Positions 9,579 through 17,945 of a stretch of DNA of 64,000 nucleotides are shown here, one piece after another. The notes under the pieces were generated by a model. That model was given only the letters and a program-made list of their open reading frames with translations, was not told the origin of the DNA and ran no database searches. Every line of letters starts with the position of its first letter. Positions within the stretch are counted from its first letter, which is position 1. A program made the position numbers and the translations under genes. This stretch comes from Trichococcus pasteurii (GTDB lineage: Bacteria; Bacillota; Bacilli; Lactobacillales; Aerococcaceae): assembly GCF_900112935.1 (NCBI RefSeq), contig NZ_FONM01000004.1, positions 116,958-180,957 on the forward strand. The letters are read 5' to 3'.

Positions 9579-11522
9579 TTACTTTTCTTGTACGAGGCTT
9601 GCGCTGGAAGGCTTTCCGGCCGGTTTTGCAGTGCCCTTGAAGTGGTGGGTAGGGATTTTCGCCAGGAGCCGTAGACTGTTCATTATGACCAGAATCGTGC
9701 TGCCTTCGTGTCCGATTACCCCAAGCGGAAGGTTGATGAGTTGGAACAGGTTTGACATGATCAAAATGAGGATGACGCTGATTGAAAAGATGATGTTCTG
9801 CATGGTGATCTTCTTCAGCTTCTTCGATAAGCCATAACAATATTCCAACTTGTCCAGCTCGCTCTTCATCAGAACGACATCAGCCGTTTCCATGGCGATG
9901 TCTGTTCCTTCGCCCATAGCGATGCCGATATCAGCATTTGCCAGTGCAGGGGCGTCATTCACGCCGTCTCCGACCATCGCGACCAGATTGTATTTCGCCT
10001 GAAGATCTTTCAGGATCGTGGTTTTATCTTCGGGAAGACAGTTTGCGCGGATTTCATCCACACCCAATTGCTTACCGATTGTTTGCCCTGTTGCTTCATT
10101 GTCGCCGGTGATCATGATCGTATGGACACCATTGGCTTTGAAAAAGGCGATCATGTCTTTTGCCTCTGATTTAGGGGTATCCAATAAAGCATAATAGGCC
10201 ACGACCTTATCATCCTGTGAAACGTAAATGACGGTCTTTCCTTCATTTTGGAGCGCGAAAGCTTCTTTTACGAATGGAGGCTCATTCAGTTCATCATTTA
10301 CAACGAAGGATTTTTTGCCGATTTTCCATTGGCTTCCGAATGCTTCGCCAGCCAATCCGAAACCGGTAAGATCCTGGATCGTATCCATTTGCGACTTCAC
10401 ATATTCCTTCGTGTCGAGATGTTGGACCAATGCGGAAGCGATCGGATGGGTCGAGGAGTGTTCCAAAGCATAGACGACGGACATGATGTGTTTTTCGTCG
10501 GTGCCTGCCAGATAGCTGGCCTCCGTCACTTTCGGTTTGCCTTCCGTCAGCGTGCCTGTTTTGTCGAGAGCGATGCAATCCATCGCCGAGAAGTTCTCGA
10601 TCGGAATGCCGCCTTTGAACAGGATACCGTGCTTGGCTGCATTGGAAATGGCGGAAAGGACAGCCGGAGTGGCGGATGCCACCAATGCGCAAGGGGAGGC
10701 CACCGTCAACAGCACCATGCCGCGATAGAATGATTCATTCCAACCCCAATCCAGCAGGAAATAAAACACAGCGATCATGACTGGCACAAAAATTAGGACG
10801 ATTTTGACATAGGTGTTTTCGATGCGGTTGATGAAGCTTGCCGTCTTCGAAGGGGTCTTTTGCGCTTCTTCGACCATGCGGATAATTTTGGCGAAGAGGG
10901 TATCCTTGGATTCTTTCGAGACGGTCATCGTCAACGCTTCGCTCAGGTTGATAGTACTTCCGAAGATATCATCGCCGACAGTCTTTTCGACAGGGACGGA
11001 TTCGCCGGAAATGGCAGCTTCATCGATCAGACCTTGGCCCGATGCGATCGTGCCGTCGATGGGGATGCTGGCGCCTTTAGGTACTAATAAAGTATCGCCG
11101 ACCTTAAGCTCTTTGACTGCGACGTCTTCGATTGAACCGTCCGGGTTGATGCGTTTTGCGATTTCAGGGACAATGTTCATCAATGCAGTGATCGCTTGGG
11201 TACTTTTATCGGTCGCGTATTCCTCCAGCGAACCGGATAGCGAGAAGATGAAGATAAGCAGCGCACCTTCCATCCAGTAGCCGATCAGCGAGGCACCGAC
11301 TGCGGCAAGCACCATCAAAATATCGACGTTCAGATGTTTATGTTCAACTGTATCGATGAAACCTTCTTTAGCTTGTTTATAGCCGCCTATGATGAAAGAT
11401 AGAACGAAAATGATGGCTGCAGCTGTATCAAAGTTTTGCCATTGCAACACAATGCCAAGAATGATGAGAACGCCGCTGATCATGGTTGCGATCATCGCTT
11501 TATTCTTGAATAAGTCTTTCAT
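9579..11522 (-). CDS. P1B-4 type metal-efflux ATPase, PfeT-like (Fe(II)/Co/Zn)
   Basis: A heavy-metal P-type ATPase of about 647 residues. Visible are the phosphorylation site DKTGTLTEG (Asp320), the TGES-type loop ISGESVPVEK, GDGVNDAPAL, and the transmembrane metal site SPCAL in place of CPC. Near the C-terminus HEGSTILVIMNSLRLL matches the HEGxT signature of subgroup P1B-4. There is no N-terminal CxxC metal-binding domain, as in PfeT/ZosA of B. subtilis and FrvA of Listeria, which export Fe(II). ATG 11522 is taken as start (GGAAGGAG 8 bases upstream) rather than GTG 11531. The perfect PerR box upstream supports an Fe(II) efflux role under peroxide stress; Co or Zn remain possible. Confidence 0.88.
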   Translation of the reverse strand: MKDLFKNKAMIATMISGVLIILGIVLQWQNFDTAAAIIFVLSFIIGGYKQAKEGFIDTVEHKHLNVDILMVLAAVGASLIGYWMEGALLIFIFSLSGSLEEYATDKSTQAITALMNIVPEIAKRINPDGSIEDVAVKELKVGDTLLVPKGASIPIDGTIASGQGLIDEAAISGESVPVEKTVGDDIFGSTINLSEALTMTVSKESKDTLFAKIIRMVEEAQKTPSKTASFINRIENTYVKIVLIFVPVMIAVFYFLLDWGWNESFYRGMVLLTVASPCALVASATPAVLSAISNAAKHGILFKGGIPIENFSAMDCIALDKTGTLTEGKPKVTEASYLAGTDEKHIMSVVYALEHSSTHPIASALVQHLDTKEYVKSQMDTIQDLTGFGLAGEAFGSQWKIGKKSFVVNDELNEPPFVKEAFALQNEGKTVIYVSQDDKVVAYYALLDTPKSEAKDMIAFFKANGVHTIMITGDNEATGQTIGKQLGVDEIRANCLPEDKTTILKDLQAKYNLVAMVGDGVNDAPALANADIGIAMGEGTDIAMETADVVLMKSELDKLEYCYGLSKKLKKITMQNIIFSISVILILIMSNLFQLINLPLGVIGHEGSTILVIMNSLRLLAKIPTHHFKGTAKPAGKPSSASLVQEK

Positions 11523-11574
11523 GAGTGACACTCCTTCCTTTTATGCCTTCATGATAGCACTAAAGAAGTCCAGA

Positions 11575-11589
11575 TTATAATCATTATAA
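11575..11589 (-). promoter_or_regulatory. PerR box upstream of the P1B-4 ATPase
   Basis: TTATAATCATTATAA is a perfect 7-1-7 palindrome identical to the PerR consensus TTATAATnATTATAA. It lies 53 bases before the ATPase start and contains TATAAT-like hexamers, so a bound repressor would cover the probable -10 region. Confidence 0.8.
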
Positions 11590-11697
11590 TCAAACAGAAA
11601 TGAATCTCATTCTCAATATCCATAAATCAGACACAATTTATGGACGCCCGAAATTGCGCACAGCAATAAAATCAGAAGGATACCTGGAATTTGCAGA

Positions 11698-11712
11698 TTG
11701 TAATAATTATCA
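11698..11712. promoter_or_regulatory. second PerR/Fur-like box
   Basis: TTGTAATAATTATCA matches the PerR consensus at 13 of 15 positions and its right half is a perfect Fur half-site. It lies between the ATPase promoter and the uppP terminator. Function is inferred only from the sequence. Confidence 0.45.
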
Positions 11713-11740
11713 ATAAAGAGTTTGAGCACAACAGCGCCCA

Positions 11741-11769
11741 AAACAAAAAGCCACCCTCTAGAGGATGGC
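11741..11769 (-). terminator. intrinsic terminator of uppP
   Basis: On the minus strand an 8-base stem (one G-U pair) with a CUAG loop is followed by TTTTTGTTT. It starts 12 bases after the uppP stop. Confidence 0.85.
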
Positions 11770-11781
11770 CAAACTCATTAT

Positions 11782-12603
11782 TCAGACAAACATGAAATAG
11801 ATCAGGACAATTGCCCCAAGCACAATCCGGTACCAGCCGAATGCCTTGAAGTCGTTGCGTTTCAGGTAACCAATCAGGAATTTGATGGCGACGATCGAAA
11901 CGAGGAAAGCCGTCAGCATGCCGGACAAAAGCACGGCGAATTCAAGGCCTGTAAAGTCGAAGCCGAATTTGATGATCTTCAGGAAGCTGATCCCGAACAT
12001 GATCGGGATGCTCATGAAGAAAGAGAATTCCGTCGCGATGAAGCGGGAAGTGCCCAAAACGATGCTCCCCAGGATGGAGGAGCCGGAGCGCGAGGTGCCC
12101 GGGATGATCGAGAGCGCCTGGAACAAACCGATCTGGAAAGCCTTCATATAGGTCAATTGGCTGAAATCGGTGATGCTCGGTTCGCGATCCTTGTGCTTGT
12201 TTTCGATGACGATGAACAAAATCCCGTAGATGATCAGCGCCATCGCCACCACTGTCGAGTTCAGCAGGTTTTCGTCGGCCCAGTCGTTCAATGGCAAGCC
12301 GATGGCAGCCGCCGGGATACATCCGATGACTACTTTTTTCCAGATATCCCAAGTCTGCGTTTTTTCTTCCTTGCTTTTGCTTGGGGAGAAGGGATTCAGT
12401 TTGTGAAAATAAATGACGACTACGGCGAGGATGGCGCCGAGCTGAATCACATAGAAGAACATTTCCTTGAATGCCTGGGAAAGGTCCAGTTGGATGAACT
12501 CTTCAACCAGGATCATATGTCCGGTGCTGCTGATTGGCAGCCATTCGGTGATACCCTCAACGATGCCGAGGATGATTGCTTTCAGTATTTCCATAAATTC
12601 CAT
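11782..12603 (-). CDS. uppP: undecaprenyl-diphosphatase
   Basis: Integral membrane phosphatase that recycles undecaprenyl diphosphate to the carrier lipid for cell-wall synthesis (BacA family; also gives bacitracin tolerance). The two family motifs are visible: [15 protein letters not shown] near residue 15 and [10 protein letters not shown] near residue 160, with about eight hydrophobic segments. Start ATG 12603 has AGAAAGGA 7 bases upstream; a longer frame from 12645 would begin at or before the likely transcription start and can be dismissed. 273 residues, family length. Single gene with its own promoter and terminator. Confidence 0.95.
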   Translation of the reverse strand: MEFMEILKAIILGIVEGITEWLPISSTGHMILVEEFIQLDLSQAFKEMFFYVIQLGAILAVVVIYFHKLNPFSPSKSKEEKTQTWDIWKKVVIGCIPAAAIGLPLNDWADENLLNSTVVAMALIIYGILFIVIENKHKDREPSITDFSQLTYMKAFQIGLFQALSIIPGTSRSGSSILGSIVLGTSRFIATEFSFFMSIPIMFGISFLKIIKFGFDFTGLEFAVLLSGMLTAFLVSIVAIKFLIGYLKRNDFKAFGWYRIVLGAIVLIYFMFV

Positions 12604-12647
12604 ATAATATCCTTTCTGTTGTGCATTTTTTTGATACTCCATCATCT

Positions 12648-12676
12648 AGTATAGCGAAATGAAAAAGATTAGCCAA
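12648..12676 (-). promoter_or_regulatory. uppP promoter
   Basis: On the minus strand TTGGCT (12671-12676) and TATACT (12648-12653) are 17 bases apart, 45 bases before the uppP start. Confidence 0.65.
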
Positions 12677-12738
12677 TCCTTTTCAAGGATTCTTAAGGAA
12701 ATGGCGGACGCTTTTTGATGTAAGCGGTGCAAAAAAAA

Positions 12739-12768
12739 TTCACAATACGCGGCTGCTTATGTTAAAAT
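12739..12768 (+). promoter_or_regulatory. promoter of the EIIA gene
   Basis: TTCACA (12739-12744), 18 bases, TAAAAT (12763-12768) preceded by TGT (extended -10). A second TATACT lies at 12773-12778. Confidence 0.5.
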
Positions 12769-12820
12769 GAAGTATACTAATTTTCACACAAGCTCATTTA
12801 CATAAGGAAGAGGCGATAGC

Positions 12821-13330
12821 ATGTTTGGCTTTTTTAAGAAGGATGATAAAAAGGGAAAACTGCCGGTTGAGAAGGAAATCTTGTATTCACCAGCCAACGG
12901 TGTAGTGGTACCTGTTTCGGATGTTGCAGACCCTGTGTTTTCCCAAAAAATGATGGGGGACGGATACGCGGTCATCCCTTCAGACGGAGACATCTATTCA
13001 CCGGCAAATGGAAAAGTGTTGAGCGTGTTTCCGACGAAGCATGCGGTAGGCATATTGTTGGACAGCGGCTTGGAGATTTTGTTGCACATGGGATTGGATA
13101 CGGTTGAGTTGAACGGGAAACCATTCGAAATATTCGTGAAGGAAGGCCAGGCTCTGACTGCGGATACATTGATCGCAAAAGTGGATCTGGCGCAACTGCA
13201 GGAAGCCGGCAAAGATTCCGCGATGGTCGTCGTGATCACAAATATGGACAAAGTAAAAAACTTCAGCCTGGATGTGACCGGGGAAGCTGCCGTAAAAGCA
13301 GAAATCGGAAGCGTCCTGCCGAAGGAATAA
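12821..13330 (+). CDS. PTS glucose-type EIIA protein
   Basis: A free-standing EIIA(Glc) domain of 169 residues that accepts phosphate from HPr and passes it to a glucose-family IIBC. ILYSPANGVVVPVSDV starts the domain; His74 (TKHAVGI) and His89 (EILLHMGLDTV) are the active-site pair, His89 being the phosphorylation site. AAGGAAGAGG precedes ATG 12821. No IIB or IIC gene lies nearby, so it must serve a permease encoded elsewhere, or a regulatory role as in other Firmicutes with stand-alone EIIA(Glc). Its own promoter and terminator make it a single-gene unit. Confidence 0.92.
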   Translation: MFGFFKKDDKKGKLPVEKEILYSPANGVVVPVSDVADPVFSQKMMGDGYAVIPSDGDIYSPANGKVLSVFPTKHAVGILLDSGLEILLHMGLDTVELNGKPFEIFVKEGQALTADTLIAKVDLAQLQEAGKDSAMVVVITNMDKVKNFSLDVTGEAAVKAEIGSVLPKE

Positions 13331-13342
13331 CAGAAAATACGC

Positions 13343-13382
13343 AAAAAAGCTTCATCCGGATGATTGCCGGGTGAAGTTTTTT
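13343..13382. terminator. terminator after the EIIA gene (bidirectional)
   Basis: Stem 13350-13359 with 13367-13376 (10 pairs, one G-U), flanked by AAAAAA and TTTTTT, so it can serve both the EIIA gene and the minus-strand pair ending at 13476. Confidence 0.8.
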
Positions 13383-13475
13383 CGTCGTTATGGGTATAAA
13401 TCGCTGCGAAAGCCGGATGTATCGGCTGAACGGTGCCGGTTGTTTTCCGAACAACTTCAGCCAACATATAGCCCG

Positions 13476-14093
13476 CTAAGGACGTTCCAGCGAAAAGATT
13501 TCCCCGAGCTTTGTATAATCGTTGCCGGCCAGTCTGGCGACAGGCTCCAATTTCTCTGCCAAAACGTATTGCTTCTCCTGATCGAACACCGATTCATCAA
13601 AAAGGAACTCTTCGACGCGCAAGATGAACAGATCCGTCAGCACATTGCCCTCCGCATCCGTCAGGGGCACATATTGGTGGACGGTGGTTTCCATCCGGAT
13701 TTTTGCTTCTTTGATGGCGGGGACGGAGACTGTGAGGCTGGCGGTCAACGTCAATTCCGTCAGATCGATTTCGCTCTCCGTGTCCGGTAATTGGGCGGCC
13801 GTCCTGTTCATCTCCTCCACCAAGTCTTCGCTGACGATGTGGACGACGCCTTGCCGGGTAGCCAGCAGGTTTTTGGCGGAATCTTTGATTTTCCCGCCGT
13901 TCCTCAGAATGGCCACGCTGATCAGCGGCAGCACATTCGAGGCGACACTGAAGAAACTGAAGGGCGCTGCGTTGACGACCTGCGTTTCCTGATTCTGGGT
14001 GGTGATCCAGGCGATCGGGCGGGGGATGATGCTTCCTGTCAAAAATTTGTACATTTGTTTCGTGTTGAGGTCGTCGGTATTATAATGCTGCAT
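13476..14093 (-). CDS. flavin reductase-like FMN-binding protein
   Basis: 205 residues of the flavin-reductase-like (DIM6/NTAB) split-barrel family. The N-terminal FLTGSIIPRPIAWITT and the following NAAPFSFFSVASNVLP are the usual FMN-contact blocks; no second domain is present. It lies 4 bases behind the ring-cleaving dioxygenase gene on the same strand, so the two are surely cotranscribed. Such pairs are seen in electrophile/quinone-detoxifying sets of Firmicutes. Substrate unknown; reduction of free flavin for, or of a quinone before, the partner enzyme are both reasonable guesses. Confidence 0.82.
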   Translation of the reverse strand: MQHYNTDDLNTKQMYKFLTGSIIPRPIAWITTQNQETQVVNAAPFSFFSVASNVLPLISVAILRNGGKIKDSAKNLLATRQGVVHIVSEDLVEEMNRTAAQLPDTESEIDLTELTLTASLTVSVPAIKEAKIRMETTVHQYVPLTDAEGNVLTDLFILRVEEFLFDESVFDQEKQYVLAEKLEPVARLAGNDYTKLGEIFSLERP

Positions 14094-14097
14094 AGGC

Positions 14098-15000
14098 TCA
14101 CTTCTTTCTGTTCAGTATGTTGGCTTCAATCGTTTTTCGTTTCGTTTTCAGGAAATCAGGGAGGGCAAACGTTCCCCCGAGTTTTTCCAGCGGTTCGTCC
14201 AACGTGAAGCCCGGTTGCTCGGTCGCTATCTCGATGCGCAATCCGCTCGGTTCGCGCAGATACAGGCTCTGGAAATAACCGCGGTCGATTATTTTTTCTA
14301 CGGTGACCTTGTACTCTCTTGCCTTACCGAGGATCAGATCCAAGTCTCCACGGTCCAAAACGCTGTAAGCGATATGGTCGATGGCGCCTTTTCCGAGACG
14401 GGAAGGCTTCAGGCTGGCGGATTGGATCAGCCGACTTTCCTCATCCGGGGCAAGGAGCGGATGGGCAGTGTAACCTTGCAGTTTCATGCCCAACACTTCG
14501 CGGAAAAAGGTTTCCGTTTTTCCAAGGTCGGCCACAGTGTAGTGGATGCCTTGGATTCCGATGATCTGGAATTCGGCAGGCACATCGCTGTGGCGGGTCG
14601 CCTGATCGGCCGCGATCACTTCGGGCACTTCGACCAGGCTGATTTTCAGGTCGTCGGGATCCAAAAAAGTGCAGCCGAATTGATTGCTTTCAATGGAGCT
14701 GATGGATCCCGCAGTGAGCCGGTCCCTCCAGAACTTCAGACTGCCTAGAGGGATCTTCAACAGCACTTCATGGATGAAGCTGTCTTCTTCATGACGTTGG
14801 CCGACTCTAGGCAACTCGAAAAAGGTCAGAATCGTACCAGGGGTTCCCTGGTAGTCGCCATAAAAAAGGTGGGGATCGGTCAAATTGTCCTGATTGACCG
14901 TCTGCTTGACAAGGCGCAACCCCAAAATTTCGGTGTAAAAAGTTTTGTTCTTCTCCGCATCTTTGGTGATGGCGGTGAGATGGTGAAAACCTGTAATCAT
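14098..15000 (-). CDS. ring-cleaving dioxygenase, VOC family (MhqO-like)
   Basis: 300 residues with two vicinal-oxygen-chelate modules: the first opens GFHHLTAITKDAEKNKTFYT, the second IQGIHYTVADLGKTETFFRE near residue 150, each with a candidate metal-binding His. The C-terminal GYFQSLYLREPSGLRIEIAT carries the metal-binding Glu. It resembles MhqO/MhqA-type enzymes of Bacillus involved in hydroquinone and catechol resistance. It is the first gene of a two-gene operon with the flavin reductase. No MhqR-type regulator is adjacent, and the substrate cannot be told from sequence. Confidence 0.82.
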   Translation of the reverse strand: MITGFHHLTAITKDAEKNKTFYTEILGLRLVKQTVNQDNLTDPHLFYGDYQGTPGTILTFFELPRVGQRHEEDSFIHEVLLKIPLGSLKFWRDRLTAGSISSIESNQFGCTFLDPDDLKISLVEVPEVIAADQATRHSDVPAEFQIIGIQGIHYTVADLGKTETFFREVLGMKLQGYTAHPLLAPDEESRLIQSASLKPSRLGKGAIDHIAYSVLDRGDLDLILGKAREYKVTVEKIIDRGYFQSLYLREPSGLRIEIATEQPGFTLDEPLEKLGGTFALPDFLKTKRKTIEANILNRKK

Positions 15001-15037
15001 GTCAGTTCACGCCTCCGTTCAGATAATCCATAAGTCG

Positions 15038-15067
15038 AGTATACAGGAGAGGGACTCGCCGAGGTAA
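15038..15067 (-). promoter_or_regulatory. candidate promoter of the dioxygenase/reductase operon
   Basis: Minus strand: TTACCT (15062-15067), 18 bases, TATACT (15038-15043). GGAGG follows before ATG 15000. Confidence 0.5.
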
Positions 15068-15090
15068 CTTATCTGCTCAGCCGTGTTGTG

Positions 15091-15127
15091 AAAACAAAAA
15101 CCCCCACGCTCTATCCGAACGTGGGGG
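15091..15127 (-). terminator. intrinsic terminator of the lactonase gene
   Basis: Minus strand: CCCCCACG (from 15120-15127) pairs with CGTGGGGG (from 15101-15108), followed by TTTTTGTTTT. 20 bases past the stop. Confidence 0.85.
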
Positions 15128-15147
15128 AAATGCTTTTCCTGATGATT

Positions 15148-16179
15148 TTAGTAGAATACGCAAACGCATTCTGGCGCGTAGACGTCTTTTTGCAGCAACG
15201 TCAATTTGCCCGTTTCAGCATCGCGTTCGAATAAAGTCAGGTTGTCGGAATCCTGATGAGCCACGATCACGAATTGGCCGCTCGGATCCAAGTTGAAGTC
15301 ACGCGGTGTGTTCCCTTCGGTAGGGACGTATTCCACCAATGACAATGTTTCGCCGTCTTCGGATACCGCATAGACAACCAATGAATCATGGCCGCGGTTG
15401 GAAGCATAAACGAATTTGCCGTCAGCGGAAATGCGGATAGCCGCACCGCCGTTGAAACCGGTATGCTCTTCAGGGATAGTCGTGATGACTTGCAGCAAGG
15501 AGAAAGTACCGGCAGCCGCATCATATGCCAACACTTCGACATCGCTGCTCAATTCGCCGAACAAGTAAGCCACTTTGCCGTTCGGATGGAAAACCAGGTG
15601 ACGCGGGCCTGTGCCAGGTGTCGCTTTATAACGGGCAACTTCCGCCAGTTTACCTTCACCAGAAACTGTGTAGGTGTAAACTTCGTCGGTACCCAAATCG
15701 CAGGCCAACAAGAATTTCTTGTCCGGGGAAAGCGCGCTGTAGTGCACATGCGGGATGGTTTGATTTTCATGGATGCTTGAACCCACATGTTGCGCACGGT
15801 CCGTCATCGTGAATGAACCGTCAGAGTTCTCTTTGTAGACAGTCAAGTAACCGCCATGGTAATTGGCAGTGAAAAGCAATTTTCTGTCTTCGTCGAAATA
15901 GATGTAGCAAGGCGCAGATCCCTCAGGAGAAATTTCGGCTACCTTATCATAGGTTCCGTTTTCATTTTTCTTGAAAGAGGTGATGCCGCCGCCTTCGTCC
16001 GTTTTGGAAATCGTGTACAGCATTTCTTTGTCGGCAGATAAGTCCAGGTAAGTAGGGCTATCGACTTCCGCAATCAAGCGATAATCACGCAATTCTTTTT
16101 TATCGGTGTCCAAAATGATTTGATGAACCCCTTTGCTTTCTCTTTTCGTGTAAGAGCCAAGATATAAAACTTGTTCCAT
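15148..16179 (-). CDS. pgl: 6-phosphogluconolactonase, seven-bladed propeller type
   Basis: 343 residues of the cytosolic lactonase family (YkgB/Pgl type) that hydrolyses 6-phosphogluconolactone in the oxidative pentose phosphate pathway. Repeated blade motifs are visible: LYLGSYTKRES at the start, PSPTYLDLS-like DSPTYLDLSADKEML, SAPCYIYFDEDRKLLFTANY, GPRHLVFHPNGKVAYL, and TPRDFNLDPSGQFVIVAHQD. AGGAGG lies 7 bases before ATG 16179. It is a single gene; no glucose-6-phosphate or 6-phosphogluconate dehydrogenase is adjacent. Other lactones cannot be excluded. Confidence 0.85.
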   Translation of the reverse strand: MEQVLYLGSYTKRESKGVHQIILDTDKKELRDYRLIAEVDSPTYLDLSADKEMLYTISKTDEGGGITSFKKNENGTYDKVAEISPEGSAPCYIYFDEDRKLLFTANYHGGYLTVYKENSDGSFTMTDRAQHVGSSIHENQTIPHVHYSALSPDKKFLLACDLGTDEVYTYTVSGEGKLAEVARYKATPGTGPRHLVFHPNGKVAYLFGELSSDVEVLAYDAAAGTFSLLQVITTIPEEHTGFNGGAAIRISADGKFVYASNRGHDSLVVYAVSEDGETLSLVEYVPTEGNTPRDFNLDPSGQFVIVAHQDSDNLTLFERDAETGKLTLLQKDVYAPECVCVFY

Positions 16180-16210
16180 CCAAAGACCTCCTAAATATTA
16201 TGATAATTCC

Positions 16211-16219
16211 ATTATAACA
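16211..16219 (-). promoter_or_regulatory. extended -10 promoter of the lactonase gene
   Basis: Minus strand reads TGTTATAAT, an extended -10, 32 bases before the start; the matching -35 (CTGTCA, 17 bases further) is weak. Confidence 0.55.
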
Positions 16220-16353
16220 AATGCCCTAGACAATGACAGGAAAAAAAGCTCACCGAGCAAATAAACTTGGATTCAACGGCATAATCAATGGTTTGCCCAA
16301 AAAACTGTGATAGAATAGAAATTGTAATAAGTGTCTGAAAAGGAGATATGTCC

Positions 16354-16713
16354 ATGCAAAGCAAAGTAATTCAAATTGGAGAAAAAGCAATAGATATAAA
16401 GGAACCGATGATCATCCTGTTCGATGACAGCGCAACGGAGCCGTTGCAGGAGGTTTCCGTCATCCATCGTTTTGTCGAGCCTCAGGAATGGTTCGAACTG
16501 GCGGACGGGGATCGGATTTTGTTTGACGATCAGGAATACCGCATATCCTATATCGGTACCCATGTCCTCAAAAATTTGCAGTCGATCGGCCACACAACCA
16601 TGATTTTCAAAAATTGGGATGAAGAACGCCTGGAAACAAGCATTTATTTGACTCCTTACATTCTGCCGACTATAACGGACGGCACTACCATTACCTATAA
16701 GAAGAAAGATTGA
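16354..16713 (+). CDS. orphan PTS glucitol/sorbitol-type EIIA protein
   Basis: 119 residues resembling SrlB/GutA: IGEKAIDIKEPMIILF at the N-terminus, then QEVSVIHRF with the candidate phospho-His (about residue 38), and IGTHVLKNLQSIGHTTMIF near residue 70. ATG 16354 is favoured since AAGGAG (16340-16345) is 8 bases upstream; ATG 16348 is too close. No glucitol IIB, IIC or dehydrogenase is nearby. Instead an AI-2E-type permease begins 12 bases later. It may therefore be a regulatory phospho-acceptor or serve a distant permease. Family membership is fairly sure, role is not. Confidence 0.8.
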   Translation: MQSKVIQIGEKAIDIKEPMIILFDDSATEPLQEVSVIHRFVEPQEWFELADGDRILFDDQEYRISYIGTHVLKNLQSIGHTTMIFKNWDEERLETSIYLTPYILPTITDGTTITYKKKD

Positions 16714-16724
16714 AGGTGAGTCCA

Positions 16725-17921
16725 ATGGAAAGAGCCCCGCGTAAAGGGACGTCAAGGAATCGTTTGTCGTGGTTCGAAAAATGGTTTCTGAACAACAAGT
16801 TCGTGACCGTTCTTTTGATCACTTTACTGATTCTTCTGATTGTTTTGGTATTTTCAAAAATCTCCTATCTTTTAGGTCCAATCGGCAGCTTCTTCAGTGT
16901 CATCGGCTTTCCGCTGATAATGGCGGGTATTTTCTTTTATATGCTGAACCCCTTGGTAACATTGATGGAGAAGAGGGGAATCAAACGATTTGTCGGGATT
17001 TGGATCGCATTCGTGCTGGTGCTGCTGATGATGATTTGGGGATTTGCAATTCTGATACCGATCATCCGCGATCAGACGATCGGGATTGTCCGCGAATTTC
17101 CTGCTTATTGGCAGGCAATCGAAAGCATGACGATCGAATTGATCAATTATGATTGGTTCACCTCTTTGCAGGAGCAGATCAATCAAATCAATTCGGACAT
17201 ATTCAACTCTGTTTCCGCCAAATTGAACGAAGTCCTGTCGAACACGGTCAGCGGGCTAGGCAGCGTCGTGGGGCTTCTGACGAATGCGTTTGTGGGAATC
17301 ATCACGATGCCGATCATCCTGTATTATCTGCTGAAAGAAGGAGACAGGTTGCCTCTGAGCTTTCTGCAATTCTTTCCCACAAATCTGCGGGAATCGATCG
17401 GCGAACTTTTGAAGAAAATCAACACGCAGATCAGCCAATATGTACGCGGACAGATTACGGTCGCCTTCTTTGTCGGTCTGATGTTCGTCATCGGTTATGC
17501 CATCATCGGCATGAAATTCGGCATCGTGCTTGGGATTCTGGCTGGGTTCCTCAACATCATCCCGTACATGGGTTCCTTCATTGCGATGGTGCCCGCGGTG
17601 ATCGTTGCGATAGTGGATTCTCCGCTGATGCTGGCAAAAGTGCTGCTGGTTTTCTCGATCGAGCAATTCATCGAGGGACGCGTCATTTCGCCGCAGGTAC
17701 TCGGCAGCAATCTCGAGGTCCATCCCGTCACGATCATCTTCGTGTTGCTTACGGCTGGAAAACTGTTCGGTCTGACCGGCTTTATCTTGGGTATTCCCGG
17801 GTACGCTGTCCTTAAAGTCCTGTTAATGCATATCTTCGAATGGTACAAGGAAATATCCGGACTCTATTTGGATGAACCTGAAATCGAGGAAGAGCCGGCC
17901 GAGGATTATCCTCAAGAATAA
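16725..17921 (+). CDS. AI-2E family transporter (UPF0118)
   Basis: Polytopic membrane protein, 398 residues from ATG 16725 with GAAGGTGAG just upstream. Four N-terminal hydrophobic segments, a soluble stretch around residues 110-190, then a second hydrophobic block containing ILAGFLNIIPYMGSFIAMVP and the family signature VISPQVLGSNLEVHPVTII. The C-terminus is acidic (EIEEEPAEDYPQE). Members have been linked to autoinducer-2 export or Na+/H+ antiport, but most are uncharacterised. It lies between the orphan EIIA and sppA with short gaps, suggesting one transcript of four genes. Confidence 0.88.
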   Translation: MERAPRKGTSRNRLSWFEKWFLNNKFVTVLLITLLILLIVLVFSKISYLLGPIGSFFSVIGFPLIMAGIFFYMLNPLVTLMEKRGIKRFVGIWIAFVLVLLMMIWGFAILIPIIRDQTIGIVREFPAYWQAIESMTIELINYDWFTSLQEQINQINSDIFNSVSAKLNEVLSNTVSGLGSVVGLLTNAFVGIITMPIILYYLLKEGDRLPLSFLQFFPTNLRESIGELLKKINTQISQYVRGQITVAFFVGLMFVIGYAIIGMKFGIVLGILAGFLNIIPYMGSFIAMVPAVIVAIVDSPLMLAKVLLVFSIEQFIEGRVISPQVLGSNLEVHPVTIIFVLLTAGKLFGLTGFILGIPGYAVLKVLLMHIFEWYKEISGLYLDEPEIEEEPAEDYPQE

Positions 17922-17945
17922 TCGAAATGAAAAGGGGAATGCTTG

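Noticed and set aside
11722..12654. A 310-codon plus-strand frame over uppP
   Set aside because: uppP on the minus strand has both family motifs, a promoter and a terminator; the plus frame is His/Asp/Glu-rich without family features.
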